From Paracentrotus lividus (Eukaryota; Echinodermata; Echinoidea; Camarodonta; Echinidae), in NCBI GenBank assembly GCA_940671915.1, contig CALNVZ010003434.1, forward strand, positions 118,954-182,953: a DNA stretch of 64,000 nucleotides, read 5' to 3'. A program made the translations under genes and the position numbers. The notes under the pieces were generated by a model that saw only the letters and a list, made by a program, of their open reading frames with translations, was not told the origin of the DNA and ran no database searches. Of this stretch, positions 11,301-24,900 are shown piece by piece; position 1 is the first letter of the stretch; every line of letters starts with the position of its first letter.

Positions 11301-13598
11301 TGTATCTAAAAGCTTCCATTGTTTTGTTCACATACGTGAAAGGACAATTAATGAATCCCTTTGAGACTCTTTCTCCTTTTGTTTTCCTGCCTTTGCTACA
11401 CATCTCTAGTTCCATATAAAAACAATATTTGATTGGAATTACCAAATACGTTTAACCACAGATGATGAAAATAGCTCACTAATTGTATCATTAGTGTGCC
11501 ATTGAGTTGTTTGAATTTTGCATTTATTTCTTACTGAACATGTCACAGGTGTGCATCTTCAACAACAAAAATAATACACCAATATATTTTGGTTCAAATA
11601 TAAACCAAAACTTGTTTGTGATTTAAATGTAAAACAATGTACATTGTAAGCAGCACTTTAAAAAGCGAATATATTTCCATTATAAGTGGTTGAAGTGGAC
11701 GAACATTTTAATGGTGTTTTGATAGTGCTTTGTAACATCTTTTCAAAGCCATTTCCTAGATAATTAGTAAAAACATAAACAACTTCTACATGTATGTAAC
11801 TTAGAAAGTGAGAGAGGGAAATTATACAGGATGGGCTTGTGCAAGCAAAGTTTGATAATTGGTCAGAAAACATAGGCTGAGGAAACACAACTTTGATAAG
11901 TGAGCTTTGAAAAAGCAATTGTTCTTCCTGAAAGTATTTTAACAGAGTTTTGTACAAATCCCTCCCCCAGTTTTCATGGGTACATTCGGTATTTGTCTAC
12001 CTTATTCAATAAAAATTACTCTGTTTATAATTAATCAGGATATTGCCTTTGGATTCTTAACTCAGTGTTTGTTGGACCCTGAATCCTAAAATTGCTAAAT
12101 GAATGTAATCTTATAATGGTCTTCATTACAACATTGCCAAACATTGCCACCACCTTCTTCTTCTTAGCCACTTTTCCACAACAATACAAAAGGCACCCTC
12201 AGGCTCTGTATATATTTTTTGCTTGTTCTTTCTAATTTGATATTTTCTAAGTACTGATTTTCTAAGGTGAAAGGGAGTAGGCCTAGTCATCCTATTCTCT
12301 AAATCTAATTAGCATATTATTTTTAGTCTACTCATAGTAGGAAAATTGGTATCATATCCTGGTTTTATGTCTTTTTTTAAAAATACAACTGCATGTCAAC
12401 AAATGGACTTTAGCTAACGGTGGTCGGCGACCTTTGAATCTTTACTTGGACAATGCACAAAACAGAGCAGAATTTAATCAATGCAAAAGATTGCCCTCGT
12501 ATTCATAATGATACCATAAACAGCTCAAATGTTTGGGGCCAACATGTACGATTGTATGTGTAGTGATGGCAGAATTAAGTCAATTTCTTATTATTTTGGG
12601 TATTTCAAAATGTTACAGCATACACCAACTTCCAATCCTCTCCATTCATTTTGAGATAGTAATTCAAATATCAGTCTCACAACCAAAAAACTTTATCTGT
12701 AAAGAAGGGGCTTATACATGTATGTACACACTATGTTATGGTGTGTGAAGCTCATATGGGCATTTATTTCTGGTTTTTTTTCTGCCATGAGTGACTGTAA
12801 GAAAAGCAATATGGTCAACAGGCCTGTCATGTGTTCTCTCCCAGTACCCCAATTGACCTACATGTAATCTTGTTGCCATCGGGGATAAGGGTAAATATGG
12901 CATGTTACCTAGGTGAGTAATTAGGCTAAACGGGTGCGATTGGTATCTAGGGATCAATTGACATGAAGCTTATAAAGTTAAAGGGATTAATTAGTGTGAT
13001 TACCACCTAAATCATGCATGCTAGTCTTCATGTTTTAGGATCTAAACTTTAGAGCAACCAAAACCTTTATTTTTAGCTGCTCAAATTATAGCACAAATGT
13101 ACAATGTAGCATGATTTTAAGAATTTTTCTTTTTTTTTTCTTTTTGATCTCTTCTTGGTCAAGGTTCCATTTGTTTGTTTTTTTCAATTTATGCCTTGGT
13201 CACAGCTTCAAGTTTAAACAGCTTGTAACCCTTGTCTTTAACATTTGTTTCCCTGGTCCCACAGCATTCATTTGGTGCAGTGATACATGTACATGTACAA
13301 CCACTTAAATTTGTGTTTGCCGATTTGAGAGCAATCATCCGTTACCGTGGTGAGGGGGGCTATCATGATGGTAGTGGTGTTTCGTTGGGATGGCAGGGAG
13401 ATAAGGCATGTTGACTAAAGTTCTGACAAGAAACCGCAGTTAACAATCTGTCAAACAACAACCCTCGACATTTACCCATTCTCTGACAAACAGCTGATTA
13501 ATCTGAGGATAGTGATGATGATGGTTGTGGCTATATTTGGGGTAGAACGAATATACCATGGTCATACCTTGTCATCCAGGATTTTGCAAGTGACCAGG

Positions 13599-13722
13599 GG
13601 GTGATTCAATAACCTTTAAAATCAATCCCAACTATGGACCTATGGAACTATAACTTGGCTATTGATCCTAAAATTGATTTGATCCCAGTTGGGATTGATT
13701 TTAGCTGTTAGTGAATCACCTA
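13599..13722. mobile_element. MITE with GGTGATTCA ends
   Basis: Left GGGGGTGATTCAATAACC and right end in reverse complement GGTAGGTGATTCACTAAC, each followed by AAAATCAATCCCAACT. It is directly adjacent to the next MITE. Confidence 0.8.
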
Positions 13723-13723
13723 C

Positions 13724-13843
13724 CAGGGCCCATATTCATAAAACCTTACTAAAGCTACTTGTAGTTGTCAACTAATTACATAAGGAACAGTACACAGTTT
13801 GGTGATAATTAGGTCTGTGAAGGTTTTATGAATATGGGCCCTG
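13724..13843. mobile_element. MITE with CAGGGCCCATATTCATAAAA ends
   Basis: Perfect 24-bp terminal inverted repeats starting CAGGGCCCATATTCATAAAA and continuing CCTT. It abuts the preceding MITE, so two foldbacks are packed side by side. The related ends at 40794 suggest a wider family. Confidence 0.85.
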
Positions 13844-15511
13844 AAGATCAACTCAAGTATTCAATACACATGGTTGAATGGAGATTTGGCCTCATTTCAG
13901 ATGGCCAGACAAAGTTTTAGATGGCTATTGGCCCTGGGCCACTCCTGAATTTAAGCCCTGGCATGTCCTGCAGCTTGTGTTAAATGCACCTTCCTGACTC
14001 CAATACAAGGATTTTTTTTTTTGTTTTTTTGAACCGAACACAGAGTTTGTTGTGACCATTTGCTAGTTGCCTTCACACAGTTGAGTAAATCAAGGAGGTA
14101 CGAGAGATGGAGTTTCAACTGGCAACTAATTTATTCAAACAGCTGTCACTTTCTAAAGACGCACAAAAGAATATACAGGTTCAATGCTGCCTTTGATGTC
14201 TGAACCTCAAAGCCGACAGACCCATGGCGAAAACAGAGTAGCGAATTTTGTATAAAATAGAATATTGCTTATATTTCACTTTTCATTTGACTGAACAGCG
14301 CCAAAATTGAGCACATGATAAAATATGAATATCTCGATGATATAATATCTAAACATTGGGGTAAATTCAATGACAGCACCTTAAATTTGTGAAAAGGGTA
14401 AAAAAAAATGATCATCCTAAAATCTCCTTTTTAACAATCTTCCGATTATTTCCGGCAGACGAAAATTGAATATGTGCTAGTTGGAATATTAAAAATTATG
14501 ATGCTGTATGTCCGATTAGTGCCCACAAGTGCCCAGTTGAGCAATTTTGATTTATATGGCGGAAAATATTGACATTTCTTTTCGCTTTCCTAGCAAATTA
14601 TACGCATTGTGTATTGCTCACAACTTTCAAACAAGGGGCAGCGAAAAGTAATTTATATTACAAAAGAATATCTCCTTTTGAAAGTGGCCCTACGAGTGCA
14701 GCCAAGTATAGGGATCTTTTGTCTACCAATCTGCAAGGGAAATATAGTTAAGCACATGCCCGACATATTTTCTTCTCGCGGCTTTTAAGCTAGATCAAAC
14801 GATTCTGGCTGGCAAGATCTCCAGGGCTTGTACCTCCTTGAGTAAATACTTAGCCTATCTCCAAATAGATGGACTACTTTAAATGATATACTGAACTTTG
14901 ATATTCTACCAAATTATCCTAGCTTCAAACTCTTTATTCTGTATGCTGTCATTATAATGAATTGAAATAAAGAATTTATCAAGTGAAAATGAGAAATAAA
15001 TTAAACTCTGACATAATATGTCATGTTGTTTTATGGTAATGTTAATGGGATATTGAGGTTTAACCTCACTTTATAAATCACCAGACTACATGTGTGAAGC
15101 CCTACCCATTTACTTTATGATTACCTTACCCACTTAAATTATGATTACCAGCTATTTTGTTGAATAAAAAATGTCCTGCCTACCAGTATTAATGGGTTGC
15201 ATTGTATGTAGGCATACATACATGTATGCATGAACACATGTAAGTGTACACAAGAAGCTCATTGGTGTACAGTAGCTCAGTACTGCTTGAAAACAGCAAG
15301 TGCCCCAAAAGATTCTTATGACTTGATAATCGTAACATTAAATTTTAAGCATTAAAATATTTGTAAGGAAAGTTTATTGAATAAAATAGGATTTAGACAA
15401 TGAATTTATTCATTTGTCTCCAACGGTAGAACCATGCATGTTGGTAGGAACACACGCAACTGCTGTGTGATAAATTGGAAACCAGACAGCTATGAAAAAA
15501 ATCATAGGCTG

Positions 15512-15583
15512 CCCGGCCGGGATTCGAACCCACGACTTCTGGATTGCTAGACCAGCGTCATAACCGCTAGACCACCGGAGTTA
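15512..15583 (-). other. tRNA-like sequence (pseudo-tRNA or SINE head)
   Basis: On the minus strand: GGTGGTCTAGCGGTTATGAC (A-box-like), an anticodon-arm-like CTGGTCTAGCAATCCAG (loop reading AGC), and GTGGGTTCGAATCCCGG with a perfect B box GGTTCGAATCC. The acceptor arms do not pair well, so a functional tRNA is doubtful. Confidence 0.5.
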
Positions 15584-16057
15584 TTTAGACTTATCCATAG
15601 AATTAGATGCAGATTGATGTGCATTCTTGTTATTTTATCTGTTAGTGTTTTCTAAGGTTGTGTAATTATGATGAACTTTTACAAAATATGTTTAAAATTA
15701 AAAATATATCAACCACTAAACAATGAGATTTTTTCGGCAACCAAATACATGTATTTGATTTTCCTCCAAAATGGTTGCCCAAATGAAAACTGGTTGTCCT
15801 GTGGAAAATATAATAACATTGAAGATTTGAATTGTAGTTCAAAATTCAATCGTAATTCAAAATCTTAACATACACCTGTAGAATGTGATTTTCAATGTAA
15901 GCATAATGATAGACCATTATAATCATACACATTGAAATCTGTCATATAAGCCTATATTAGACTCACAAAAAAGGAGAAATATGTCTAACAAATGTGGTTG
16001 CCCTACTAGGGTCAAATCTGGTTGCCGGGGCAATTTTGAGCATTGCCTTATCGCCCC

Positions 16058-16058
<1 letters not shown>

Positions 16059-16101
<43 letters not shown>

Positions 16102-16131
16102 TTCTCTTTCTCTTTCTGTCTCTCTGTCTCA
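16059..16131. repeat. (CT)n/(GA)n microsatellite
   Basis: A long pure then interrupted CT run, followed by TTTCTC and GTCTCT variants. A second, shorter CT block follows at 16182..16195. Confidence 0.95.
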
Positions 16132-16747
16132 TTGTCTCCATTTTGGGCTGTCCTCAATCTTGGCTTATCCTTGTCTTTATCCCTCTCTCTCTCTCATCTT
16201 TTTCTGTGTCTCTTTCCCCTGCTGTGGAGATAAACTGCATCATGTACGAGAGCAACGATCCATCATTCATATTGATAGCAGTTATATGTTGTAATCAGTG
16301 TCTCTTTGCAAGCCTTATGATCATCATGAGAAAGCCTTGTAATTGGCCTACTAAGATGAGATGAAGTAGCTTTCTCCATATGCCACCACCACCATCACCA
16401 CCACTACTACTGATGCTATCCATTCGGATGCAGGTTACTCCAACATCACGTAACATGGAAGCACTCTCTCTCTTTCATACACAATCCATACACACCCTCA
16501 CTTTGTGCCATTGAATGCATCCACCATAGCCCTACATGTATTCTGCATGTGGATGTAAACGCAAGGAGGCAAATGCGCATATATGCCAGTTTGATCCATC
16601 CATGCATCGTACAGAAAAAGCTCTCACTCTCTCTATCTCTGTCCCTCTCCGTAGCTTTGGAAAAAAAATAGACCATCTCTCAAGGCTCTGGAGCGCGGCA
16701 GCAGACAAAATGAAATTAGTCCAAAATGGACGATCAATGAATTCCTT

Positions 16748-16760
16748 GTTGCTAGGCAAC
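16748..16760. promoter_or_regulatory. Perfect X-box palindrome (possible RFX site)
   Basis: GTTGCTAGGCAAC is a perfect 13-bp palindrome fitting the RFX X-box pattern (GTNRCC spacer RGYAAC loosely). A related half, GTTGCTAGG, occurs at about 17720. Function is inferred from the motif only. Confidence 0.35.
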
Positions 16761-17228
16761 GGAGGAGTAATAGTGCGCCTGCAGCTGCTGGTCTAGAGGG
16801 TGGTGCATGAGAGGTGGAGAAGTTCCCTTGAGCAGTTTATAGACTTGAGCCCCCCCCCCCTGGCCACAATCCTTTTTTTCTTTAATATAATTTTTTAATT
16901 GAGGTGTGGATGTGAATTTAATGTAATTCAATAGACTATTAGTGACCTCAACTTGACGACGATGAGAGATAGAGAGAGAGAGAGTGAGTATGAGAAGGAC
17001 TAATGGACGGACAAATGTACAAACAGACAGACAAATACAAACACCGGAGCAGATACATGAGAGCAGTGAAGAGGATGAATGTAGACAGAGGATTGGAAGG
17101 GAAGGGGATCAAACCGAACCAGTCCCCAAATTTGTTCCAAGAAGAGAAATTTAAAAATATGAAGGAGGGGGGGGGGGGGAGAAATAGGTCATAAGAAGAT
17201 TTTAAGCTAATAATCTGACAGTCAAAGA

Positions 17229-17690
17229 GAGTCTTTCCCTACCCCCCCCCTCCCCCTCTCTATCCTCTCTTCTGAATCTCTTCAGTCTGTTAAATTCTTT
17301 CCTTTTCTCTTCTACTTTTTCTAACTCTCTTTCTTTTCACCCCCCCCCTTTCTCCTCCCCACCCACCCTCTTCCTCCCATCCTCCTTTCTCTTTCTCTTC
17401 CCCCTTTTTTTTTTGCTCACTGATTCTGTACTGCTATTTCTATTAATCCCATTTACTCCTTTCTTTTTCTTCCTTTACCCTTTTCTCTTTCTCACCATCT
17501 CTTTTATCCACCTCCATCCACTCTCTACCCTCTTTTCATTCAAGATCTCTGCTCTCCCTATCTCTGTGCTTCATGTCTCTACTTATCTCTACTCTTCTAT
17601 CTTTCTATATTTCAGCTCTACCCCCTACTCTCATTATCTCTCTCTCTCTCTCCCTCTCTCTTTTCTCCTTTCTCATTCTCTCCCTCAATG
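17229..17690. repeat. Long polypyrimidine tract
   Basis: Nearly uninterrupted C/T over about 460 bp, including poly-C runs at 17240 and 17340 and (CT)n at 17638..17660. The facing purine strand could form triplex DNA. No gene. Confidence 0.9.
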
Positions 17691-17982
17691 CATCCATGGA
17701 GCATTGTCCCTTTGCTTTAGTTGCTAGGATATGATGTCATTCCCGCTGCTAGGGAGATGTGTACACAATACACCCTGCCTACGCCTTCAAAATCACAAGT
17801 TCGTCTCATGCTTGATGGTCCTTTCAAGCCTTGAGAAAATAGAACCATGATGTGATTTGATGGGAGGTCTGTGCAAGATCAAGGATTTTTCAACTATATG
17901 AATGCTTGATTTTTTTTTAAATTTGATAATCTTCTACATGTAGGCACAGATCTATACTTCTTTTAAGAAAAAAAATAGAGAG

Positions 17983-18013
<31 letters not shown>

Positions 18014-19553
18014 GAGTGAAAAAGACAGAAAAGCAGAAAGGTGAAAGATAGAGAAAAAGAAAATCACACTTTTTGTAGAGAAATATTAAAAGTAGTACGG
18101 GAAAGACAGAGGAATACATGTAGGAAGAATATGCTTTACATCTTTTTCATGTATTACAGGTGCTTAATCAAGGTATACAGTATAAAAATGCTACATTTAG
18201 ATACCAATTATGTAGCTTGTACAGGGAAAATATGATTATCTTAATGCATATTGCTAGTACGTCATGATTTTAAAAGGTTGGTCTTATATTATATTGCGAG
18301 AATCAGGAAAGTGTTAATTCTTGATTGTAAAGTGATATTACTAATATCGTGTACCTTGGTATTCATTTTTGTTTTTACAGGAGAAGCAATAGAAGTACTT
18401 CTTGGTGCTTATAATGAAATATTGTGACAATGTTTATTGTCATTAATTGCCTCTTGACCTTAGCGCTATTACTCTGATAAATGGGAGACAATTACAATGT
18501 TTGTAATGCTCTACTGCAAACAGATTGGTTAAATAGTCAGCCATTTTGTGCTTACAAAAGGCAAACATGCACTTCATGTGTTTGAAAGTCATACACTGTT
18601 TGAGTGGATGAGTGAGTCACACAAAACACACACACACACACACAATATTTCCATAATTTTGATTTTTATTTTGATAGATGCTCTGAGCGACAGAACTTCA
18701 AGAGAATAAATTTTAAAGATTGTGATCATTTGTATGATTTTAAATAAAAAGCAATTTTTTTCTCTTTAAAGCGAGACTGTCATATCCAAGTTGTGTCTGG
18801 GCTCTAATGGGGCATGTATTATAAATGCTACATGCAGTCTGCATGTAGTTAATATTCCTATTTCAGATAACTACATGTATTGATAGTACATAATATGTCT
18901 CAATATGAATTAGCCTATAAATCTCTACAAGGAAAGTAAAAGTTGTTTTTCTCCTACTTCATTGTTTTGTTACTAGTTAAATTGCATGTAAGGAGTATTG
19001 AATAGTTATTATAATATTATAACAATACACTGCTTAGAATGTTGCATTCTGAGATAGGACAGGTTGAGTATGCTATGATACTGCTGCTGGTTCATTCTGA
19101 ATTAGAAAAAAAAGGTATTATATCTAGAGTGTAAGGGGGCTTGACCTGTAAAGACCCAAGTTCGTGGCTATTCCCAGTTGTCTTTAACCTAAAGCACAAA
19201 CCGCACACATGAATCAAGATGAAATTTGAAATGTCAAATGTTCACTTTTAGCTGCTGAATCCTTCGCCTTTCCAAGAAAGCAATATATATAGTGTCCTGT
19301 TTCCACTTTAGCAACAAATTGAAACTATTTTGACTCGTAGTTGAATTATCCAAAACATAAATTGAATAATTGCCAAAATTATTGCGCCTTACCACGAATA
19401 GCTATAGCCACTGTTCTGAGAAATCTTTGTAATCGTCATCTTTACTCTATGACTAGAAACCATGCTCGCTTTCTCGTTTCATAATTTTTATCAAGAATCA
19501 ATGCCCATATCTTCAAGCATGTGAAATAAATGTTAAATAAACGGATATGTCAT

Positions 19554-19567
19554 TGATGACGTCATCA
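19554..19567. promoter_or_regulatory. Palindromic CRE/ATF-like site
   Basis: TGATGACGTCATCA is a perfect 14-bp palindrome containing the CREB/ATF consensus TGACGTCA. Another TGACGTCA lies at about 31169, near the acceptor of the exon at 31208. Function is unproven. Confidence 0.3.
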
Positions 19568-20711
19568 TGAAGAGTGGTATTGATTCTTGTGTTGGTTATG
19601 GTTTATTGAATACCTTGCATATTTCAAATGGCAGCAATCAATTTTAATGAGGTTGCTTCTTGAGAAAGGTTATTTTCCCTAGAATTGACATATTTTTAAC
19701 ACATTTACAGCTAGCTTTCGCTTTATTTCCTTGATTCAATAAAACTATTAAAGATACTTATTCATTTTTTTTTTAATATTCACTTTTTGTTCCCACAAAA
19801 CTTTTTAATATATTTATGATTTTGAAGATGAACATGAGGAAGTTTTTATAAATTCAAATAAAGAAATGCAATTATATCAAAATATAAATTGTTTTATTTT
19901 GGTCTTCCCCCACAATCTCAAAATATTGCATGGATTCTATTCTAAATATTTTCTATTATATTAAATATATAATTAAAAAAACTAAATTAACACCTGTTTA
20001 TAAAAATTTCTGGCAATATCACTTTGGTTCTTTCCCCAACATTATTTCATTGATTTTGTCCTGTTGTATTAAATGTAAAAAAGCATTTAACACATTAAAA
20101 AAAAAACATTTTGGGTAATATTACGCGAAAGCTGACCACAGTGACACATTTTTAAGACTGTAGTGGTTTATTGTGCAATATTCCTGCCCTTATCCATTAA
20201 CAAATCATAAATTATTTGTTCAGTATTTAACACTTTTCTAAAATATTTTGGCAATATTCCCAATGTACTCTCTCACACTCAAAGTATTCAATGAATTATA
20301 CTCTTCGTAATTTGTACTGTTTACGCAATATATTTTGCGTATATATATATATATATTTTTTTAATTTTTGCTATAAAACTGGGATTTCACGAAATGATAT
20401 TTTTTGTGAATTTATTGTATTTGCATTCACTTTGTACAGAAATATCAGGAAATGAAAATTTTTGCTTTCAGTAAGTCACGAAATTCATGAAAATAAACCA
20501 CCAGGAAATATTCAGTGTAGACAGTACTCTGTCACACCCTTATACTATTCCATGGCTATAATGAAGAAGTCTTTATGCCAGCCTCACCTGAAAGGAAAGA
20601 ATTATTAAACACATTTCTGCCTCAGAGTAAGGAGAGATATTTATGCTAAAAAGCTCTGCTGGATTTTGGAATACCTTCTCTTGACGTCACAAGCAGCCTG
20701 AAAATTCACAC

Positions 20712-20790
20712 ACGGTCATATTACTCTCTCTCTCTCTCTCTCTCTCTCTGTTGATTGTCTTTCTGTCTGTCTGTCTGTCTTTTCTCCACA
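20712..20790. repeat. (CT)n and (CTGT)n microsatellite
   Basis: A run of CT dinucleotides followed by CTGTCTGTCTGT. A related CT block occurs at 21429..21452. Confidence 0.9.
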
Positions 20791-20845
20791 TCTCTCTTTT
20801 TTCTTTACGTCCCTTTGTATGTGTATACATGTACATGTATATCGT

Positions 20846-20997
20846 GTTGGGAGCCAGAAGGGCGTTATTGCATCTTAAAGATGATCGGTTGAGAACCAGA
20901 AGGGCGCTATTGCTGTACAAATTCAATGGTAATAACGCCCTTCTGGTTCTCAATGGAACATCTTTGATCTGTAATATCGCCCTTCTGGTTCTCAGCA
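20846..20997. repeat. Inverted/direct cluster of an AACCAGAAGGGCG unit
   Basis: GAGCCAGAAGGGCGTTATTG (20851) and GAGAACCAGAAGGGCGCTAT (20891) are followed by two reverse-complement copies, CGCCCTTCTGGTTCTC (about 20937 and 20979). Four copies lie within 150 bp as two forward and two inverted units, able to fold as a cruciform. Related fragments occur at 32191 and 32579. Confidence 0.75.
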
Positions 20998-22403
20998 GAC
21001 GATATGTGTCTCTCCAACTGTTTCTGTCTCACTTTCTCTCCGTCCGTCGCTATGTGTATGTGTGTTTTTAATCTCTTTCACTCTCTCTGTATACTGGAAT
21101 AGTTGTATGTATAGGCCTATTATGTGGGTGTTTTATTTACATGAATTTCTTGAGTCTACGCTCACAAAATTTTCAATATAAGGCTACTTTATACATGTAG
21201 TAGTGAAAATAAAATCACAAAAATCATGAAATTATTCTGAATTCCGAATTTTCTGTAACCAGTCCAAAAACGTGAAAAAGTGCGTTGAAAAATATATTGT
21301 TTGTCTTGTACGGTGCCTGAGTCTCTCCCTCTCTTACTCTATGTATACAGTGTATATCTCTGTTTCTGTGTCTTTGTGTCTCTCTGTCTCTCTAAGTATG
21401 TTTCCCTTCTTCCCCCCCCCCCCATGCTATCTCTCTCTCTCTCTCTCTCTCTCATATCATCTGCATCTGATGTGCATTTCCCTTTTAATCTTGTCTACGT
21501 TGACATCTACTTTAGATGTCCATATTTAGTGTGGAATATGTATGCATGACTTCAAGTGTGTACCTATACCCTTGGTCATTGTGTATTCTGTTGCTATGAC
21601 GTTCAGACACTAAAAATATCATGATTTAATGCCTGAGCAATCCTCCCTGATTTTAGGTGTCTTTGCTATAGGATGTCATGCAACCTTCTCACTACATAGC
21701 TTGTTATGTGTGGGGCCAAGGGGTTTTGATAAGGACTGCAATCAAAAGATGGATGTATTTTGTAAGATTAGGTATGGTATATTCTATTTTTAAATTGTGA
21801 GCTTCATTATGTTATGATGTTTTGATAACTTGACTGAGCAGGCTCTACTTGGTTCCCAAAATCAAAGTCCGCAAAGTTTGTAAGGAACATTATCATGATT
21901 TTAAGTTTCTTGCTGTAACTCAATTGCCAGCTCACACAACTAGTAACTGTAAACCCAATGGCTATTTATATGTCCAAATGTCCTGCTTTTCAAGTCCAGC
22001 TGCAAACTTCTATGCCACCAGAGTTTCAGGATGAAATGGTTTCAATTGTAAGGCCCTAATCACTGAATTCCATGTACCAGTGGGTGGTTAATACAAGCCT
22101 GCTATGAAACATGTTCACAAAGAAACCCAAATACTCAACATAACTTGGTTTCCTTTTTCATTGCCTTAGTACCCCTGCATGAAGCCAGCACGATCTTTGC
22201 GAACATGCTTGTCATGTTACCCCGGTTGTGCGTTATTTCTTTGCGTAATTTCACGGCTTGAAATTGGCATTAATGGTGCTCTTTGTGATGTGTTTACGAG
22301 ATCTACTTTCTCTGCGTTACTGCCCAGCTTGATGCTGTAATGGTGTATGTGTTAATATGAATAATGACTGCTGACACCAAAAGTTAAATGGTGATTGTTC
22401 AAT

Positions 22404-22652
22404 TGCTCATGCTGCCCCTCTACTTTGGAATGATTTCTTTTCTCACCTGAAAAATTCTTCCCCAGTATACCGGTTTAAAGCCCTTCTCAAAACACACTTT
22501 TTTAATTTAGACATTTTTTGTGAATCACAGTTTAGCCAAATTCTCGGTCTGTTCTACCCTTTCCCCCTTCCTTTTTGTAAAAGTGCATAGAGACGCTGTG
22601 GCAGTGATACAAGCTTAAAAGAATTGATTATTACTATTATCATTATTAAAGA
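22404..22652 (+). mobile_element. LINE 3' end, copy A
   Basis: One frame reads AAPLLWNDFFSHLKNSS and FKALLKTHFF, the usual C-terminus of CR1/L2-like non-LTR reverse transcriptases (A..LWN.LP...R...FK..LKTHLF). It is followed by a stop, GTGCATAGAGACGC and an ATT-rich tail. A second copy of this tail lies at 37160..37344. Both are 5'-truncated, as is usual for LINEs. Confidence 0.75.
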
Positions 22653-23524
22653 CATTTAAAAGTCAATTACCATAGATTTACTGCCTTTCTGGCTTTCAAT
22701 ACAAGATTATAAGTTTTATTAAAAGTCGATGGTTTAAATTTCTTTAAATTATTAGATGTTGGTACATATATGCAAGATTGCAAGGGGAAAGATAATGACC
22801 CCATTTATGTTGTGCAGTAAGTTGAAAATGCCTGCTTTTGTTTTTAATCATTGAAATAGCATTGCTTTGAAATGTGTGCTGTAAAAATATTTGTAAACAT
22901 AAATAAAATTACTTGGTTATATGTACATGTACATTTTTGTAAACCTGTTTTTGAAAAAACCTATTGATGTAATAATTCTGTCATAATCCGTCTATATATG
23001 GTATACCAGTCAATTTTACATGAGGAATCATCGGTTCATCATATATGTTTGTAATCTGAGATATTGATATCCTGAATTACAATTCATGCACCACTCATAT
23101 TCTTGGTTGATATCCTTAAAATGATGTATGTGCTGGTAGCTAAATGAATCACCATGGTAACATATGTTATTTACGATCCGTAGCGTGTGTACATAATCTC
23201 CTTCAATATATAATTTATGATCATTTTCGCCCACACACTTATATACGGATGAATTTTTATCATACATTTGTGTCTCTTTCTCTTCATGGGCCCTATTGCA
23301 TAAAACTTACCAAGTACAGTAACTATAGATATATCATGGTAACACTGCTCAACAGCCAATTAAAATCCAAGATTTTATGGTAACTCTTTAAGAGCATCAA
23401 TGGTAAGCATCATACAGTGTACATGTGCAAGAGGGCTCTTGTTTTTGTGTAAGCTTCATGTCTTCAAAATACTTGTTTTTTTTTTGTTGTTTTTTTTAAA
23501 CTGGTGAAAGGGCAAGGAACAGAG

Positions 23525-24298
23525 ATATGGGCAGTTCCAAGCAAAACAGGACATGGAGCTGACATTTTAATGTGCCGCTGTGCCTTTGAAAATGCAAATT
23601 AGGATCTGAAATTACCACAAAGGCTTCTTTACAATACAACCAATCATTTAAGTTAAAAAAAAATTGTGATTCAGTATTCTTGCGCTGAATAATTGATCAA
23701 ACCCAAATTTGCACGTATGGGACTATGGGGCTTTAAATGCCTCTAATTCTTATATCTCGTCACTTTTTGCCAATTTTTTTGGCTTAATGTAATTGTCATG
23801 GTCTACTCCAACAAACTTTGGTATTAATATTTCTTTATAATGCATTTCTCCTCGCGAAAAAGACCGGGAAACCAGATGTCACTCCGTAACCGTCACTCCG
23901 TAACCGGACAAGGGTTCAAGTTTTAAGTCATAATTAACAAAATGTTCAACCAATTTGTTTATGCAAGGTGGCATATTATACCTAGAATAACATAGAATCC
24001 AATCAATAACTCAAAATTGTGATAGCCATTTAAATTTCACACAGTTTAAGCAAAATGTTTTCTGCTCAAATATGCATGTCCATTTTGCGTCACTCCGTAA
24101 CCATGATTATGAATATTCATATCTCATTAATTAAGAGGGTCACTATAAAAAAAATTATCATTTTGAAAAGAGGGTACCATCAGCTTATGTCATGAACCAT
24201 TTCTTTGTACATAAAGATTAAAATATGGATGATAAACTTGTTTGAATGCTGAAATGTTGCTTCTGAATGTCACTCCGTTACCTTGGAACTGCCCATAT
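23525..24298 (+). mobile_element. TIR element family 2, copy A
   Basis: Perfect 17-bp terminal inverted repeats ATATGGGCAGTTCCAAG...CTTGGAACTGCCCATAT. Internally the motif TCACTCCGTAACC occurs repeatedly, twice in immediate tandem near 23880..23903, and again near 24090 and 24270. No coding frame. The same element lies inverted at 48211..48982. Confidence 0.85.
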
Positions 24299-24588
24299 GT
24301 TTCTCCAAATATTTGAACATTACATTTCTTTCCCCATCCTCTGTCCAAACCATTAACAATACTATAGAAAATAGGGGGTCGGTGATAGTATACACATGTA
24401 GATTATCTCAATTACAAGGTATTTTACAAAAATTGCATTTCAGATACCTTCAGATTGTGCCAACTGTAAATTCCCGAACATTTATATGCCTTTATGGTAT
24501 TACTTTCAAATCCTTAAATACTCTTAAAGAAGACCCAGTAAATGAAGGGGGGGAAAAAAGCCAACTGTAATGCATCTACTTTAAAGCG

Positions 24589-24900
24589 AGAGCGAACTGA
24601 CCAACAATCTCATTGACTGTGTGTTATAAATAGCTAGTCTTAAAGTATACCTTTTGCGATAACCATTAACAAAATGGTGTGTATATTGGGAAACCAAAAT
24701 GTTTTGAGGGGGAAAGTATGTGTTTTGATACTTAGTAATTCATTCAGTAGTGAAAAAGTGTGTTTTCATTCAACTGGGCCAGAATTTTAAGAGTACACTA
24801 TACAGGATGTTGCATTGTGGGTGAGGAATCGGGCAGAATCGAGTAGTTGAGGACTTGAGGTGGTGCTATACAAGGTTGCTCGTTCTTACTGGCTTTAAAG
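24589..24900 (+). mobile_element. TIR element family 3, copy A
   Basis: Ends CTTTAAAGCGAGAGCGAAC and GTTCTTACTGGCTTTAAAG form imperfect TIRs. The body matches 27157..27513 in the opposite orientation (shared blocks include TTGACTGTGTGTTATAAATA and ATGTTGCATTGTGGGT). Confidence 0.8.

Noticed and set aside
15981..16364. Ser/Leu-rich reading frame of 127 codons
   Set aside because: It is the translation of a CT microsatellite.
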